A stretch of DNA of 64,000 nucleotides from Scenedesmus sp. ARA3 (lineage: Eukaryota; Chlorophyta; Chlorophyceae; Sphaeropleales; Scenedesmaceae): positions 35,218-99,217 of the forward strand of contig RWJK01001756.1 of NCBI GenBank assembly GCA_004335835.1, written 5' to 3'. Position 1 is the stretch's first letter. Every line of letters begins with the position of its first letter. Both the position numbers and the translations under genes were made by a program. Positions 1 to 11,737 of the stretch are shown piece after piece. The notes under the pieces are model-generated. The model was not told the origin of the DNA, searched no databases, and saw only the letters and a list, made by a program, of their open reading frames with translations.

Positions 1-73
1 AATGATGAGGATGGGGTGGCACAGGCTATCCAGCAGTATGTGCTGCAGCCCCGAGGGCTTGCAACTGCGGTGC

Positions 74-105
<32 letters not shown>

Positions 106-123
106 GGCGGTGACGGCCAATGA
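1..123 (+). CDS. 3' end of an unidentified plus-strand gene (partial)
   Basis: The first 123 bases are open on the plus strand from the window edge to a TGA at 121-123. They encode an acidic start (NDEDGV), a short helical stretch and a poly-Ala run before the stop. The DNA coding for NDEDGV recurs at about 198-220, just downstream of the stop, which is the same exon-edge duplication seen throughout the window and supports this being the edge of a real exon. The upstream part is outside the window and no function can be given. It would be convergent with the TOC34-like gene. The reading could also be chance in CTG-rich DNA. Confidence 0.3.
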
Positions 124-1245
124 GCTTGTGCTTTGTGTCATTGTCATTCGTAATGCATACGCCTTGGTTTGTAGTCTGCCAATGCAATCGTGGGCAGCAA
201 TGATGAGGACGGGGTGGCCGCCACCTGGCAGGCGTCAATGCTATGGCTTGATTGGTAGTTCGATGGTGATCAGTGCCGATTGTGCAGTAGCGCACAGGAG
301 ACATCAGAAAACAGGAACACATAGTTACATGTGGCTCTGAACTGATGTCAAGGTGGAGGACGCTGACGGCGGCAGCCGCACTAGCAGCCCCTTCAGCCTG
401 ACTCGCAACATGAAAATATGCACTGCCATGATCCGTGGGGCCCTTTCACAGGTGAAGAGCTGCACAGCAGCCTGTCTGCAGCAGCTCCCTACAGAGTTGG
501 CGAGGCTCTGGCATGGAAGCTGCGCCTGATGTCCATACACGCTGCGAAGGCAGCCGCTGTGACAGCAGCAAAGTGCAGCTGCTTTGAAAGCAGCTTTCCT
601 TTTCAGCTTGCGGCAGCACCTGAAACAACTCGACAGAAACACGCTTGGTCCCATGGCTGCAGCAGCAGCACACCGCTGAGCACCCCACATAAAGCTGAGC
701 TGACTGCACGGTGCAACGTCACATAGCAGCCTCCTTGGAAACATGCACGCTGTTAACAGCGCTGTGCAGCTGCAGCACAGCACAGCACCAGCACCAGCGC
801 ACTATGTTGCGCATGTTACAGCACCGCACACACTGTGTGCCCTGGCAGGGTCCCACTGATGCGCCACACACACTCCTGCAACAGCCATGCATTTGTCGCA
901 AGCGAGGCACGCCAGCAGCCGCACACTTTGCACTGCATCACAGGCAGTGCTGGGGCTGAACATACACCGTAACAGACATGCGAGCCTGCTGCGTAGCCTC
1001 TGCTGCAGCTGCCAAACACTCCCATGGCAGCATTAGACATGCGCCGGCACACCCACGCAGGCGGCGGCCGGTCGTTGCTGCAATACACCTGACAAACCAT
1101 GCACTTGCACACATGCGGGTGTGGCTGAGCGGAGGTTAGGTCGTCGTCATACATATGCTCCAGCCGCCACCCGCCAGTTGAACAGCCATATGCCAACAAC
1201 ACCACTGGTACACCCGCTGATCCACTGTTATGCCGGTCTAAACAT
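124..1245. other. Intergenic region, including the 3' UTR of the TOC34-like gene
   Basis: No convincing gene is seen. The right part should be the 3' UTR of the minus-strand TOC34-like gene, with a TGTAA-type poly(A) signal at 816-820. A copy of the last coding bases of that gene lies at 1139-1173. Open frames here are short and low-complexity. Confidence 0.5.
816..820 (-). terminator. Possible TGTAA poly(A) signal, TOC34-like gene
   Basis: TTACA on the plus strand reads TGTAA on the minus strand, about 430 nt after the stop codon. TGTAA is the usual chlorophyte poly(A) signal (established for Chlamydomonas). A pentamer is weak evidence by itself. Confidence 0.35.
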
Positions 1246-1580
1246 CTAGTCGTCGTCGTACATCTGCTCCAGCCGCCACGCGTTCTCAGGGGTAGGCTGC
1301 AGCGGTGGGCCGATGCCCAGCCGCCGCCGCTCCTGCGCCTTGGCTGCCCAGGCTGCTGCATCCGCCTCCGCCTGCTTGTCCTCCTCCTTCTGCAGGCGCG
1401 GCTGCAGCAGCGTCTTCCAGGCCAGGTACTGTAGCAGCAGCAGGGTTCAGCGGCAGCAGCAGCAGGGTTGAGCTTGTTGTCATGGTTGTTGTGAAGCGAG
1501 GGCAAAGTGAGGTGCACAATGCAGCCTGTTTGTCTTCTTCCTTCTGCAGGCACGGCAGCAGCGTCTTCCAGGCCAGGTAC
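1139..1580 (-). repeat. Copies of the TOC34 last-exon ends
   Basis: The segment coding for the C-terminal residues (WRLEQMYDDD) recurs imperfectly at 1139-1173, beyond the stop. The first 70 bases of the last exon, with its CAG acceptor, recur at about 1510-1585, upstream in the intron. The chosen exon (1246-1428) is the copy that reads through to a stop. Confidence 0.7.
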
Positions 1581-1581
1581 T

Positions 1582-1615
<34 letters not shown>

Positions 1616-4600
1616 GATTTTCATAGACTGTACGGAGAGCTTGATGTATTCAGGGCTAGGTTGAAACCAAGCAAGCAGGCAAGCTGAGATGATCAGCATG
1701 CTGACGATGGTGTGACATGGGAAGAGTGACACCGGTCAGGCCCTGCTCACTCAGTGGTCACACTTTCTGCGGAACACTGGGCACACTTTGCCTTCACCTG
1801 GCTGTACGCCACCTCAGGGATTAGCGTTTGCCGTTCATGCCCTGACACACGTTGCACATCTACAACCACTGGTCACATTATTCCACAAGTTGATCACTCT
1901 TTCTCACCTGGCCATAAGCCACAACAGGGATGAGCCACTTCAGGCTGCTGCCGCCCTTGCGGCCCATGCCCTTGCGCCAGCTGTACGGCTTGCTGCCCAG
2001 CGCCATGTCACCCGCTGCACCCCACAAGTCAACCACCCAGCGAGAGCCGTCGGGAAGGATGCGGCAGCGGTCGCTGTCAACCTGCGGCAGCAGCAGCGGC
2101 AGCAGCAGCAGCAGCAGCAGCAGTGATGAGTTGCAGCAACAGCGGCAGCTCCCCACAGGGCAACCACCCAGGAGCAAACAGCTGAGCCCCACGCCCGCAC
2201 GCCTCACTGCTCCCCATACTGACGGCAGGCAGCGCCGGCAAGAAAAAGGAGCCGCACACATCTTCAACTGCACAGCTCACGGCCCCCCAAACCCTGTGGC
2301 TAACCCTGTGTGACTAAAGCCCTGGGCGGTATCGTCAACACTTAAGCCACACCTTGCATGCCTCGCTGTTCTTCACAATGACAGCAGGCAGCGCCGGCTT
2401 GAAGAACGCCCCACGCACGGCAGCGTTCACCACTGACTAGCCCTGTACCTTTAAACCACAGCAGGCATCCAACAAACGGAACCATGACCACCCAACCACG
2501 CACCTTGCATGCCTCGCTGTTCTCCACAATGACAGCTGGCAGCGCCGGCTTGAAAAAACAGCCCCCAGATGGGGCAAAATAGACAGCCCTCAGTCCTACC
2601 AACACCCTGCAACCAAGCTCACCTTGCACGCCTCGCTGTTCTCCACAATGACTGCGGGCAGCGCCGGCTTGAAGAAAGCCCCGCGCACACTTGCAGAACT
2701 TCCAGCCCCGCCACACCTTGCGACTAATGCCTGTGACTAAAGCCCTAGGCGGTATGTTGAAACCAAATCAACCCAATGGCCATGGCCCAATGGCCATGAG
2801 GCATTTAAAACCCGGATCCGTGAACCGCACCTTGCATGCCTCGCTGTTCTCCACAATGACAGCTGGCAGCGCTGGCTTGAAAAAGGCGCCGCGCACGGCC
2901 TTGCGCAGCAGCGAGATGCGGCGCTCACTGAACGTCTCTGCGGGGCACAGCAGCACAGACGGCACACTGGATGAGCAACTGCTTGCGATGACGAGGTGAT
3001 TAATTACAGCATGGCATGAAGTACTGTTGATGATCATGGCGCTGCTGCCCAACCAAAAGTGGTGGCGCGGTGGTGGCAGCGGCAGGCTGCCATGGCTGAG
3101 CACCAGCAGCAACAAAAACATCAAGTATGCAGTGATATATATGGTAAAGGTAATTGCCGCCTCACCAAACGTGGTGCCTGGGGGCGGCAGCGGCAGGTTG
3201 CCGTGGCTGAGCACCAGCAGCAGCATAATCACCATCAGCAACAACAATAGTGATCATTTTGAAGACAGTGAAAACACCACGACACCTCACCAAACGTGGT
3301 GCCCTGGGGCGGCAGCGGCAGGTTGCCGTGGCTGAGCACCAGTACCACGAGCAGCAGCACAACAATAATGATCTCCGTTGAAGGGAAAAAAGGCAACAGT
3401 GTCTCACCAAAGGTTGTGCCTGGTGGCGGCAGCGGCAGGTTGCCGTGGCTGAGCACCAGCAGCGTCTTCTGCCAGATGCGGCGGCCAAACGTCTCGCTGA
3501 TGCTCTGCATGATCTGCAGCAGCAGCGTAGCAGCAGGCAGCCCGGCATACGGTGAGAAGGTTGATGTTGAAAAGTGCTTGTACACATGTGTAGGTGGTGA
3601 ACAGCTCGGCTCTCCGCAGCAAGCTGTGGTGCACTCTTAGACACACGGTGTGCACAAAACATGGCTGAAGGTACAGCAATATGCCAGCAAGCAGAAAAAT
3701 CAGGTGAAACTACAAAATGACATGTTACATGACAGTTTAAATACACAAAATAACACTCACCCGCTTGTCCAGTGGCTCCACCCTGTACAGGTCCAGCCTG
3801 TCGACGTACAGCACCGCATCAATGGGCACTCCCTTGATGTCCTCCGAGATGCGCTGCAGCGCCTGTTACACAACATGTATTTTGTTACATAACAACAACA
3901 TGCGGTCACAGCGGCAGCAGCAGCAGCAGCAGCAGGGGCAGGTTGTGTCAGCAGCAACGTCCAGGCAGTCATAACAGCAGGAGCAGAGCTGTGTGCGTCA
4001 CACACTAGAACTGCACACAACACGTACGCTGCCGCCAGCATGCATACCACGCCTAACTGCTGCTGCTGCTCCTGCTGCTGGCTGCTGCCAAAGTACACTG
4101 ACGGCATTGCATGCAATTTCACAGTGGTCTTCTTCTGCTGCCCAGCTGATGCTTCTCACCGTGTAGTTCACGGTGTCACCGGCCTCGGGGTCCTCCAGGC
4201 CGCAGGTGTCTATGATCTTCAGCCTGAACCCGTCCAGCTCAGCGTCACCCAGTGACACCTGCAGCAGCAGCAGCAGCAGCAGCAGTGCCACAACCAAAGC
4301 AGGCAGTGAGGTCAAGAGGAACGTATACGATCTTCACAAAGTCTACGATGTTCACGAAGGCCACCGTCAAGTTCACCTCAAGTTCACCCAGTAACACCTG
4401 CACCCCACCAGTGACACCTGCACGCAACCAGTGACACCGGTGACAGCAGTGACACACAGCAGACCAGTGCCAGGGCTGATGGCAATATTGCTGGTGCGAT
4501 CTGAGGCCGCAAGTCAGCAACGCACGCATGGCACATCTCTGTGTCGGCAACAAAACACCCCCAGCAGCACCAGGTGCAACATGGCCTTGCCTCTAATTAA

Positions 4601-6167
4601 ATGAAGTCAACACAATCGCAAGATCAGCGAATGCACCGCACCTGCCGCAGGTAGGTGGTGCTGATCTCCGTGTCTGGCTGCAGCTTAAAGGCGCTGACCG
4701 CTGCAGCCTTCTCCCCAAGTAGGCTGTTCAGCGTGCTGCTCTTGCCGCTGCCGCTCTTGCCCAGCAGCAGCAGCGTGAGCTGCTTGCGGCCGTCCTGCTT
4801 CAGCTGTGCAAGGATGTCCAGCAGCTGGTCGGCCTCCTGCAGAAGGGTTTAGAAAGGCAGTTGCAGCAGGTTTTAGAAAGGCAGGCGCATCACATTGCAG
4901 CAAGCTCCCGCTGCTGTTGCTGCTGCTGTGGCCGCTGATAGCACCTTGTTGCTGTTCCAGCTGTCTACTGCTGTGTTGCTGCGCACAGTGTTTCTGGGTT
5001 GATAGTTAGAGACCCTGCCAGCGCGAGCAAGCCTCGCAACATGCTGCAGTGGCTGCTGCTGCTGCTGCTGCACTATATGAGCCTGCTTTCCTGCTGCTGC
5101 TGCTGCCGCTGCTGCAGCAAAGCAGGCTGGCCGGGATGAGGCGCAGGCCATTCCAGTCCTGAGCCACCTCATTGTCAGCAAGCTATGCTACATACACACA
5201 TTACTTGCTTGTTGCCTTGCACTTTTACCACATTACTGCAGACGCACCGGGATGAGGCGCAGCCGTGTCCAGTCCTAACCCACCGCATTATCCTCTTGCA
5301 ATGCTCAGCTTCACACATCACTCGCTAGCTGTTTGGTGCTGTGCACAGTGTGAGGACATTCTCATGCAAGCGGTGTGTCGCCCTCACAACGTCTCCCCAG
5401 CAGCTACAAGAGACCAAGCAATACCCAACTCACCGGGATGAGGCGCAGGCCAGTCCAGTCCTGAGCCACTTCATTGTCATCTTCTGACTCCTCCTCCTCC
5501 TCAGTGCTGCCCTCATCATCATCCTCATCTCCTTCTGTTACTTCCTCATCATCCTGAGGGTCTGCTGCTGCTGCTGCTGCTGCCTGGCCAGCTGCTGCTT
5601 CTGCAGCATATAAAAGCAAGGGCAGGAGCTGAAAGTGTGTAGGTTGGGAGCAAGCTTGCTGGCTATAACTGACTAGATTTGATGGGTTTGCTGCGTAGCA
5701 AAGATGCTGTTGCTTGCATGACAGTTGCATTTGCTAGATGATGAAGCCAGCACAACAGCCCTGAACGGCCGATTGACGGACAGCAAGGCATCAAAAGCGA
5801 TACTGAGAGCAGATAAGCATTTCCGTAAGCTACCTAGCACTCTGCATTTGCCAGGCTCAAGCCAAAGGCAGACAGCATTTGCCAGTGCTGCTGCTGCTGC
5901 TCACAGCAGCAAGGACATCAAGATCTGGCGCAGCGCTGTCGAACGTATGCAAAACGTATACAACCAATAAAAAAGTATCATCGGAACGTTCTATGTGCAC
6001 CGCTGCTACCCAGGGTGTCTGCATTCGCAGCAGAGGCAAGCCGTCACCGTACCTGCAGCGAGCTCCAGCTCCTCCACCTCCTCTAACTCGTCTTCGTATT
6101 CCTCCTCATACTCTTCTTCGTATTCATCCTCATCCCCAATCAGTTCATCCTCGGGACGAGGTGCCAT
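1246..6167 (-). CDS. TOC34: Toc34-like chloroplast outer-envelope GTPase with acidic N-terminus
   Basis: Receptor GTPase of the TOC complex, which recognises transit peptides of chloroplast preproteins at the outer envelope. Exons (minus): 6053-6167, 5434-5600, 4642-4836, 4160-4258, 3761-3862, 3408-3513, 2831-2937, 1908-2081, 1246-1428; 415 codons plus TAG, frame kept through all eight introns. Residues 1-90 are Glu/Asp-rich. The GTPase domain has a P-loop GKSGSGKS (120-127), a G3 motif DTCGLE (176-181, Cys where Toc34 usually has Pro), an SHGN segment (248-251) and VENS (290-293). A hydrophobic segment at about 345-363 matches the Toc34 tail anchor, followed by a charged 50-residue tail. Order and length fit Toc34 rather than Toc159, because there is no M domain; the acidic extension resembles the Toc159 A domain. 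The start is the first ATG before the acidic run. Confidence 0.9.
2185..2937 (-). repeat. Tandem copies of TOC34 exon 7 with its donor
   Basis: The exon end coding for PAVIVENSEACK plus its GTGCG/GTGAG donor is present at about 2829-2900 (used), 2621-2690, 2500-2565, 2349-2420 and, degraded, 2185-2255. All copies lie in the same orientation inside the following intron. Confidence 0.85.
3040..3420 (-). repeat. Tandem copies of TOC34 exon 6 end with donor
   Basis: Four copies of the segment coding for VLSHGNLPLPPPGTTFG, each followed by a GTGAG-like donor, lie at about 3404-3465 (used), 3291-3345, 3168-3215 and 3046-3105. The period is about 115-125 bp. Confidence 0.85.
4244..4440 (-). repeat. 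Copies of TOC34 exon 4 acceptor edge
   Basis: The exon 4 start (CAG followed by GTGTCACTGG) recurs three times at about 4378-4440, upstream in the intron. Here the acceptor side is duplicated instead of the donor side. Confidence 0.6.
5131..5480 (-). repeat. Three copies of TOC34 exon 2 end
   Basis: The segment coding for DWTGLRLIP and its donor at 5430-5480 recurs at about 5245-5292 and 5131-5172 with a few substitutions. The copies lie downstream of the used exon end, within the intron. Confidence 0.75.
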
Positions 6168-8268
6168 GCTGCTGCTGTGCTGCTCCGCAAGCACGCCCCG
6201 CAACTCGAGATCGAAACAGCAGACAACGCCGAACTATAAATTTTTGAACGAAATGTGTTGTGCACTCCTGCCGATTGCGAACGTTAACGTTGTCTTGCTG
6301 GGTGGGAGCACAGGTGTGCCAGGGTCTCTGGCCAGGTTTAGTCGGCGTGGTTGCTCGTAGTACGCACATTGGAGCTCCAACATGTCAGATGTTGCGTGTG
6401 TTTGCTTGAGGTGCGTCCCATGTGCCGTGGCCTGGTCAACACAGGTCAACAAAGGTCAACACAGGTCAGAATGCCGTGCGTGATGCACCCGGCACACGCC
6501 AGGCTGGTGTCCTGCAAAGCAAGTGCCTGCAATGGCAATTTGTATCAAATGTATCATAGCCTGCTCACACCATCTTGGGTTGATGTCAGACGGTCTTCCT
6601 GCATCTGGGTGTTGTGGGAGCGGCGCCAGACTCTGAGAGGTTTGACAATGCTGGGTTGCCTGCTGTGCATGCCAGTTTTGGCACAGTATTGCACCTGACT
6701 TTGGCTGGAAGACGTGCTGCAGCGCTGCACGTGCTGCTCATACAACTGCTCAGGTCTGCATTGCTGCACACCAAGTCGAGCAATTTGTAACAGGCTACTG
6801 GATTGTTGTCACCTGCCAGCAGGTCATGCACATTGCCTGGAAGCCATGGCTGGGATCCCTCCTTCAAACATGTATATATTAGGCAGAATCTTCTTCAAGA
6901 TTTGATATTCAAAAGTGATAGTACATGACACTCTCATGCCAATGGCAACTTGCCAACTTGCTGCCGTGGCCAGTGCCCATGTATAAAAAAGGTGCTGCAG
7001 CATTTGCTGAGCAACCCGGATAGGACAAGCACACACTTGCAAAAGGGCAGCTGCAGAGCTGCAAGCACCCAGCATGCCAGGCACATGTGCAAAGTGGTAG
7101 GCTGCTGCTGCTGGCCCCTGCTGCACAACCCCCTGCTGATGGCCTGCTGCAGTGAATCTGCATGCATGACGCATGTATGGCTGAACAGCTGAGCTGTGCA
7201 GTACACCGTGGCAGCCAGATGTTGATATTCGTGCTCTTGGAATGATGCGGCAAGCAGCAAGCAAGCTTGTCACACAAAACTATCTCCGAACACCTCGCTG
7301 ACTTGACATGGGACTTCAATCACAATGAAACCTCCTGGTCCAGCCGCCTGTGGTCCTGGTCCAACCGCCCGTGGCTGGGCCTAAAAAGCTTCCGACTATG
7401 GCCCGTGGCTGGGGATAAAAAGCAACTGGAATTGACGGACTTGCGCGGGTGGTTTCGATTGCCCAAACAACGAAGGAAAGACTGGGTACAATTACTACTA
7501 TCCCCCATGAGCGGAGCGGCTCGCTGGGCTAGTGCCTGGGGTCGGGTTCAGTCCCAAAAGTGTATTGTATTGTATTGAAACACAGACACCCTAGAACATA
7601 TCAATGGTATACAACTGCAGCAGGCTGCTGCTGCAGGACTTGATGCTTACAGCACGTCTGCTGCAGCCAGGGCCAGCCAATCAACCTTGAGCTGTAGAGT
7701 GTACTGCTTATGCTATCCAAATCCAAACAATGCCTTTGCGTCTTGATATTGTGCCTATTCTACAAGTGGAAAATGGGTGCATCTTGATGATAATAAAAAA
7801 ATAAAGCCATGCAGTTGATGCATGCCTAAATATAGCCTTATTAGATTTCATGCTGAAAATGGTGCTTGCATGCTTGCATGCACAGAGCGCCCCGTCAGGC
7901 TTGTGTGCTAGAACCAATGGAAACTGCCGCAGCCAATCGGCTTGCAGCTGCATACCCAAGCCTGTTCTTATGCAGTGATGCAACGGCTTATCTGCTGGAT
8001 GCACATCCTAGTACATGTGCTTGCTTGGGTGCGTCCGGTCACTGCATGCCATACCAGGCAAAATACACCTCAACAGATGCTGGTAGCACACACAGCAACA
8101 GCATTGCAACAGTTTCTCCGCCACAAAACGAACCAGGTGCCTTTGTTTGTCAGACAGACTAAACCCAGGGCTGGCAGCCAGCATCATTCAACCAATACTC
8201 ATCACTATTATGTCAAGGTTCCAGGACAGTTATTCCCATAAACACCCAATGAACTCCCACAAAACCCT
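6168..8268. other. Gene-free stretch upstream of the TOC34-like gene
   Basis: About 2.1 kb without a supportable gene. The left end should hold the TOC34 promoter and 5' UTR; an AT-rich TATA-like sequence lies at about 6235-6243 on the minus strand. The right end should hold the 3' UTR of the small secreted-protein gene, with a possible TGTAA signal at 7647-7651 on the minus strand. CAG tracts are scarce here compared with the gene bodies. Confidence 0.5.
7318..7580 (+). mobile_element. Possible retroposon tail fragment
   Basis: A block unlike its surroundings contains two imperfect copies of a GCCCGTGGCTGGG..TAAAAAGC unit. It ends in a (GTATT)n microsatellite at about 7561-7578, a layout resembling the 3' end of a non-LTR retroposon. 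No reverse transcriptase or target-site duplication is visible, so this is only a suggestion. Confidence 0.25.
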
Positions 8269-9968
8269 TCAACCCTGCCAGATGCGGCCGGTGCTGCCGC
8301 CCTGCCAGCCCCTGCCGGCACTGGATGGCATGCTGCTGCGCCACTGCTGTGCTGATTCCTTGTTCTGCTGCTGCTGGCTCGCCTCCTTCTTGCTGCTTGT
8401 AGCGGGGATGGGTGCTGCCTTCTGCTCAGTCACGGCTGCAGGACAGCAGGCAGGCGCGGATGCAGGCAGCACAGCAAAGCAGGTGGTCAGCAACAGCACT
8501 GCAGGCATTCTGGGACAGCAGGTACAGGTTGGCGGCAGCGCAGGACAGCAGGAAGGTGCACGTCAACAGATAGTTGCAGGCAGCACATCACGGCAGAAGT
8601 TGCGGCAGATGGCTGCAGAAATGCAGCTGCCTACAGCACTTGACAACAGTAGCCGTTGGCAGAATTGTCGCTAAGGTCTCGTCACAGAGCAGGTAGCGGA
8701 AGCTGATGTGCCGCCAGTCCTCTGCCAGATGCGGCCAGGCCGGCCGTTCTGCCATGTGTTACTGCAAGCCCAGTTACTAATGGGGGCAGTAATCGGGGCT
8801 AAGGGTTACTAACAGAGCAGGTAGCGGAAGCTGCTGCCGCCAGACCTCTGTCAGATGCGGCCATGCCCACTGTTCTGCCAGGTGCTACAACAAGCCTAGT
8901 GACTAATACGGAGTGTCATCGCGGCCAAGGGTTACTCACAGAGCAGGTAGCGGAAGCTGCTGCCACCAGACCTCTGCCAGATGCGACCAGGCCCGCTGTT
9001 CTGCCAGGTCCTGCCTGTTGACTGGGGCATGTTGCAGCGCCAGCCGCACTGGATGCCTGCAGGCAGCAGCAGCAGCAGCAGCAGCAGCGGCGGCGGTGGT
9101 GGGCAGGTGGTATACATGTTAGACTTCATTAACGGGAGCCAGCGACTGGCGTCACATCAGCACAAACATTCCTGGTGCATTTTCCCAGCAGCGCTGTTGG
9201 CATGTTTGGCAAGCGTTGCTGCTGACAGTCTACCCACTCAGCACTGCCGAACCCCGCCACACACTGATCCCAGGCACAGGTGCTCCTCCACAGCGACAAG
9301 CAATGCTGGTAAGCAGTTGCTGTTGTCTCCTCACTCACCCAGCATCTACCTGCCCTGCCACATCCTGCCGGGTGCATCCAGCCAGGAGCCCCCACTAGGC
9401 GCAGCTTCTTAACACTTATAAAAAAGCCACATGTACCTTGCTGTTTAAGCTACCCTGTTGTAACACTCACCCAGCATCTTCCTGCCCTGCCACATCCTGC
9501 CTGGTGCATCCAGCCAGGAGCCCCCGCCAGGCATGTTGCCCCTCACGCCGTTGCGGCCGCCAAACTGAGCAGCATCAACCTTATCCACGGATGCTGTGCC
9601 TGCAGGAAAAAAGAGAACAATCAGTGCATGGTGTGAGGCATATGGCCATGTGAGGCATATGGCCATGTGAGGCATATGGCCATGTGAGGCATATGGCCAT
9701 GTAAGTGGGTGGGTTTCCAGACAGCAGCAGATGTGGCAGTGTCGGCATTGTGGTGTGTTGGGGCTGGTGATTGGAAGGGTACTACCTGGGATGCTGAGGA
9801 TTGGAGCCCAGTGCGGCATGCAGCGACAGCAAGACTGCTGCTGCTTTGCATGAGATTTGCTCTAGTTTTTCTTGTACGTGCATGGCTGCTGTTTCTGGTT
9901 GTAGACGCACCTGCCAGCACAGCTGCTGCCCCAACAAGCAGCAGTGTCACTGTCAACTGCAGCTTCAT
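8269..9968 (-). CDS. Small secreted Gly/Trp/Arg-rich protein of unknown function
   Basis: Exons (minus): 9911-9968, 9471-9599, 8940-9056, and a last exon 8269-8351 whose acceptor is tentative; about 128 aa ending in TGA. All introns are phase 1. The N-terminus (MKLQLTVTLLLVGAAAVLA) is a clear signal peptide, so the product is probably secreted. The mature part is Gly-, Trp- and Arg-rich and repeats a short module, GR-x-WQ: GRMWQGRK in exon 2, GRTWQ and GRIWQRS in exon 3, GRGWQ and GRIWQG in exon 4. Exon 3 has two Cys. I recognise no family. A basic Trp-rich secreted peptide could be a wall component or act on membranes, but nothing here proves either. Introns carry further copies of exons 2 and 3. 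Confidence 0.55.
8684..9056 (-). repeat. Three tandem copies of exon 3 of the small secreted-protein gene
   Basis: The block from the TGGCAGA...GGCATCTGGCAGAG region through the GTGAG donor occurs at 8940-9020 (used), 8812-8890 and about 8684-8760. The period is about 125 bp. Confidence 0.8.
9325..9540 (-). repeat. Two copies of exon 2 end of the small secreted-protein gene
   Basis: The segment coding for GSWLDAPGRMWQGRKML with its GTGAG donor occurs at 9465-9540 (used) and again at about 9328-9400. Confidence 0.7.
9635..9702. repeat. Four perfect 17-bp tandem units
   Basis: The unit GAGGCATATGGCCATGT is repeated four times without change inside intron 1 of the small secreted-protein gene. 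The unit contains the palindromes CATATG and GGCC. Confidence 0.95.
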
Positions 9969-11035
9969 GATGCCTCGCACAGTAGACCTGCACGCGTGCC
10001 AGAAGCGACACATTGGAAGGTGTTGAAAGCGTTTGGAGTGCATGCAAGGCTTGCAGGAGCAGCGTTTTGTGACCGGTAACAAGTTGGCGCGCGTGCAATA
10101 CGTCTGGGCACACTCCTGCCCTCATACGCATTTTTTACTTCATACATGTTGTTGAATGAACCATTGGGTGCTGACGTTGCCAAGAAAGCGTACTCTCTGT
10201 GTCTTCACGCTGACTGGCCATTGATGCATGTACGCTGTGTGGACTAGCGTGCTGCTGCAAGCACAGGCTTACCTGTAACAGAAACGTAGTCTGCCTCAGT
10301 AACTTGATTTGCTTTGACGCTGTGAACTTTACTTGCACCGTCAATAGCTAGTCCAGTGTTGACGCAAGCAAGGTGGTGGTGTGCCCAATAGCATGTGCTT
10401 TGACGACATATATGCTGATTTGACCCTTCGGTTTCGAAACTGTTACCATGTGGAGTGTGAGGGGGAAGGTCGACGACGTCCCGCGGACGCGTCCTCACGC
10501 GTGCGGGAGTGTACTTCAAAAACAGTACCACGGCAACACCTTGAAAGCAGCGTCAAGTTGGTGGTGCATATAACAGCGCATTCACAGCGACGTATGAGTC
10601 TGCTTCAAGTTCCGACTGGTTAAGCAACGCCTCACAGCAGCAGCAGTGGCACGGATCGCTGGTTGGCCATGCAGCAACACAGGAGTACAAGCAGCTGCAG
10701 CTGTGCACAGCTAAAACATTCAAATAAAGCCGCATCGACCATCTCCTACACCACGCACATTCCTGCTGCAGTCACACACCAGCTCCTGCAGGAGAGCCAG
10801 ACAACGCTCATCCCAGCACCCACCCTTTTTCACTGTTGTTGACAGATTGTTGTCCACTACAACAGTGACCATTGGACTCACACAGCATACTTTTGGATTG
10901 GTGTCAAATTCTGCAGCAGCAACTGCAGCAGCAGCAGCAGATGCTAATCTCGTCGCAGGCAAATCTCGAGAGATCTGCCGTCTTGCTGCTGCTGCAGCTG
11001 CAGCAGCTGCTGCCACATCAGGCACAAAGGCTTGA
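9969..11035. other. Intergenic: upstream of secreted-protein gene, downstream of dioxygenase gene
   Basis: About 1.07 kb with no supportable gene. It should hold the promoter of the 8269-9968 gene and the 3' UTR of the AlkB-like gene. I saw no clear TGTAA in the expected position. Confidence 0.45.
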
Positions 11036-11737
11036 TCACGCCCAGCTGCCGTCTTGCTGCTTGAGCCGCTGCTTGTACACCAGGCTCACTCGCGGTCCCG
11101 CATCACCTGCCGCTGCTTCTACTTTAATGGCGTGCTGCAGCTGCTCCTGACAGTCGCCAAACATGACCACCACGTCGCCGTTAGACACCCTGCAACACAG
11201 CAACACACAGCAGCACTGTTGTCACATTTCATGTCAACCTGCAGGTAACATAGCCACACAAAGCATGCAGGACCCGCTTGCCGTCATGCCTCGACCCCAG
11301 CGACATGCTTGCAGAAAGGGCCAGCACTGTGCTGGCAACCAGAGCCAGCAGCAATGCTGCATCTAACGGGTCGCACACGTTTACTGCACACCTGTAGTTC
11401 CAGCGCACACTGAAGTAAACAATGCATCTGAACACAAACTGGCACGTGCCACCAAGCTGCTGCAGCTGCACCTCAGGGTGCTGCTGTGCGCTCATAAATG
11501 CCAAGCACACATAACGCCGACATCTGCTGTAGTTCCAGCGCATACTGCTGCTACTGCAGCTGCTGCGTGAGACTCATCTGCAGCACATACAATCCATACA
11601 AACAGCCGCACCTACCTGTAGTTCCAGCGCACAGGAAAGTCATCGATGCGCCTGAACACGAACTGGCGCGTGTCACCCAGCGACACCACTGCAGCGGTGG
11701 GCGTCCAGCAGGCGTACAGCGGGTCCACATGGAACCT

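Noticed and set aside
1510..1585. Upstream copy of the TOC34 last exon as the used exon
   Set aside because: It has an acceptor and reads YLAWKTLL, but no donor or proper C-terminus follows; the 1428 acceptor gives a complete end.
1246..6167. Toc159 rather than Toc34
   Set aside because: The acidic N-terminus fits Toc159, but there is no M domain, and the VENS-to-tail-anchor layout and length fit Toc34.
7540..7560. tRNA B-box-like GGGTTCAGTCCC (also a GGTTTGAACCC-like site near 22484)
   Set aside because: No A-box, acceptor stem or cloverleaf could be drawn around either.
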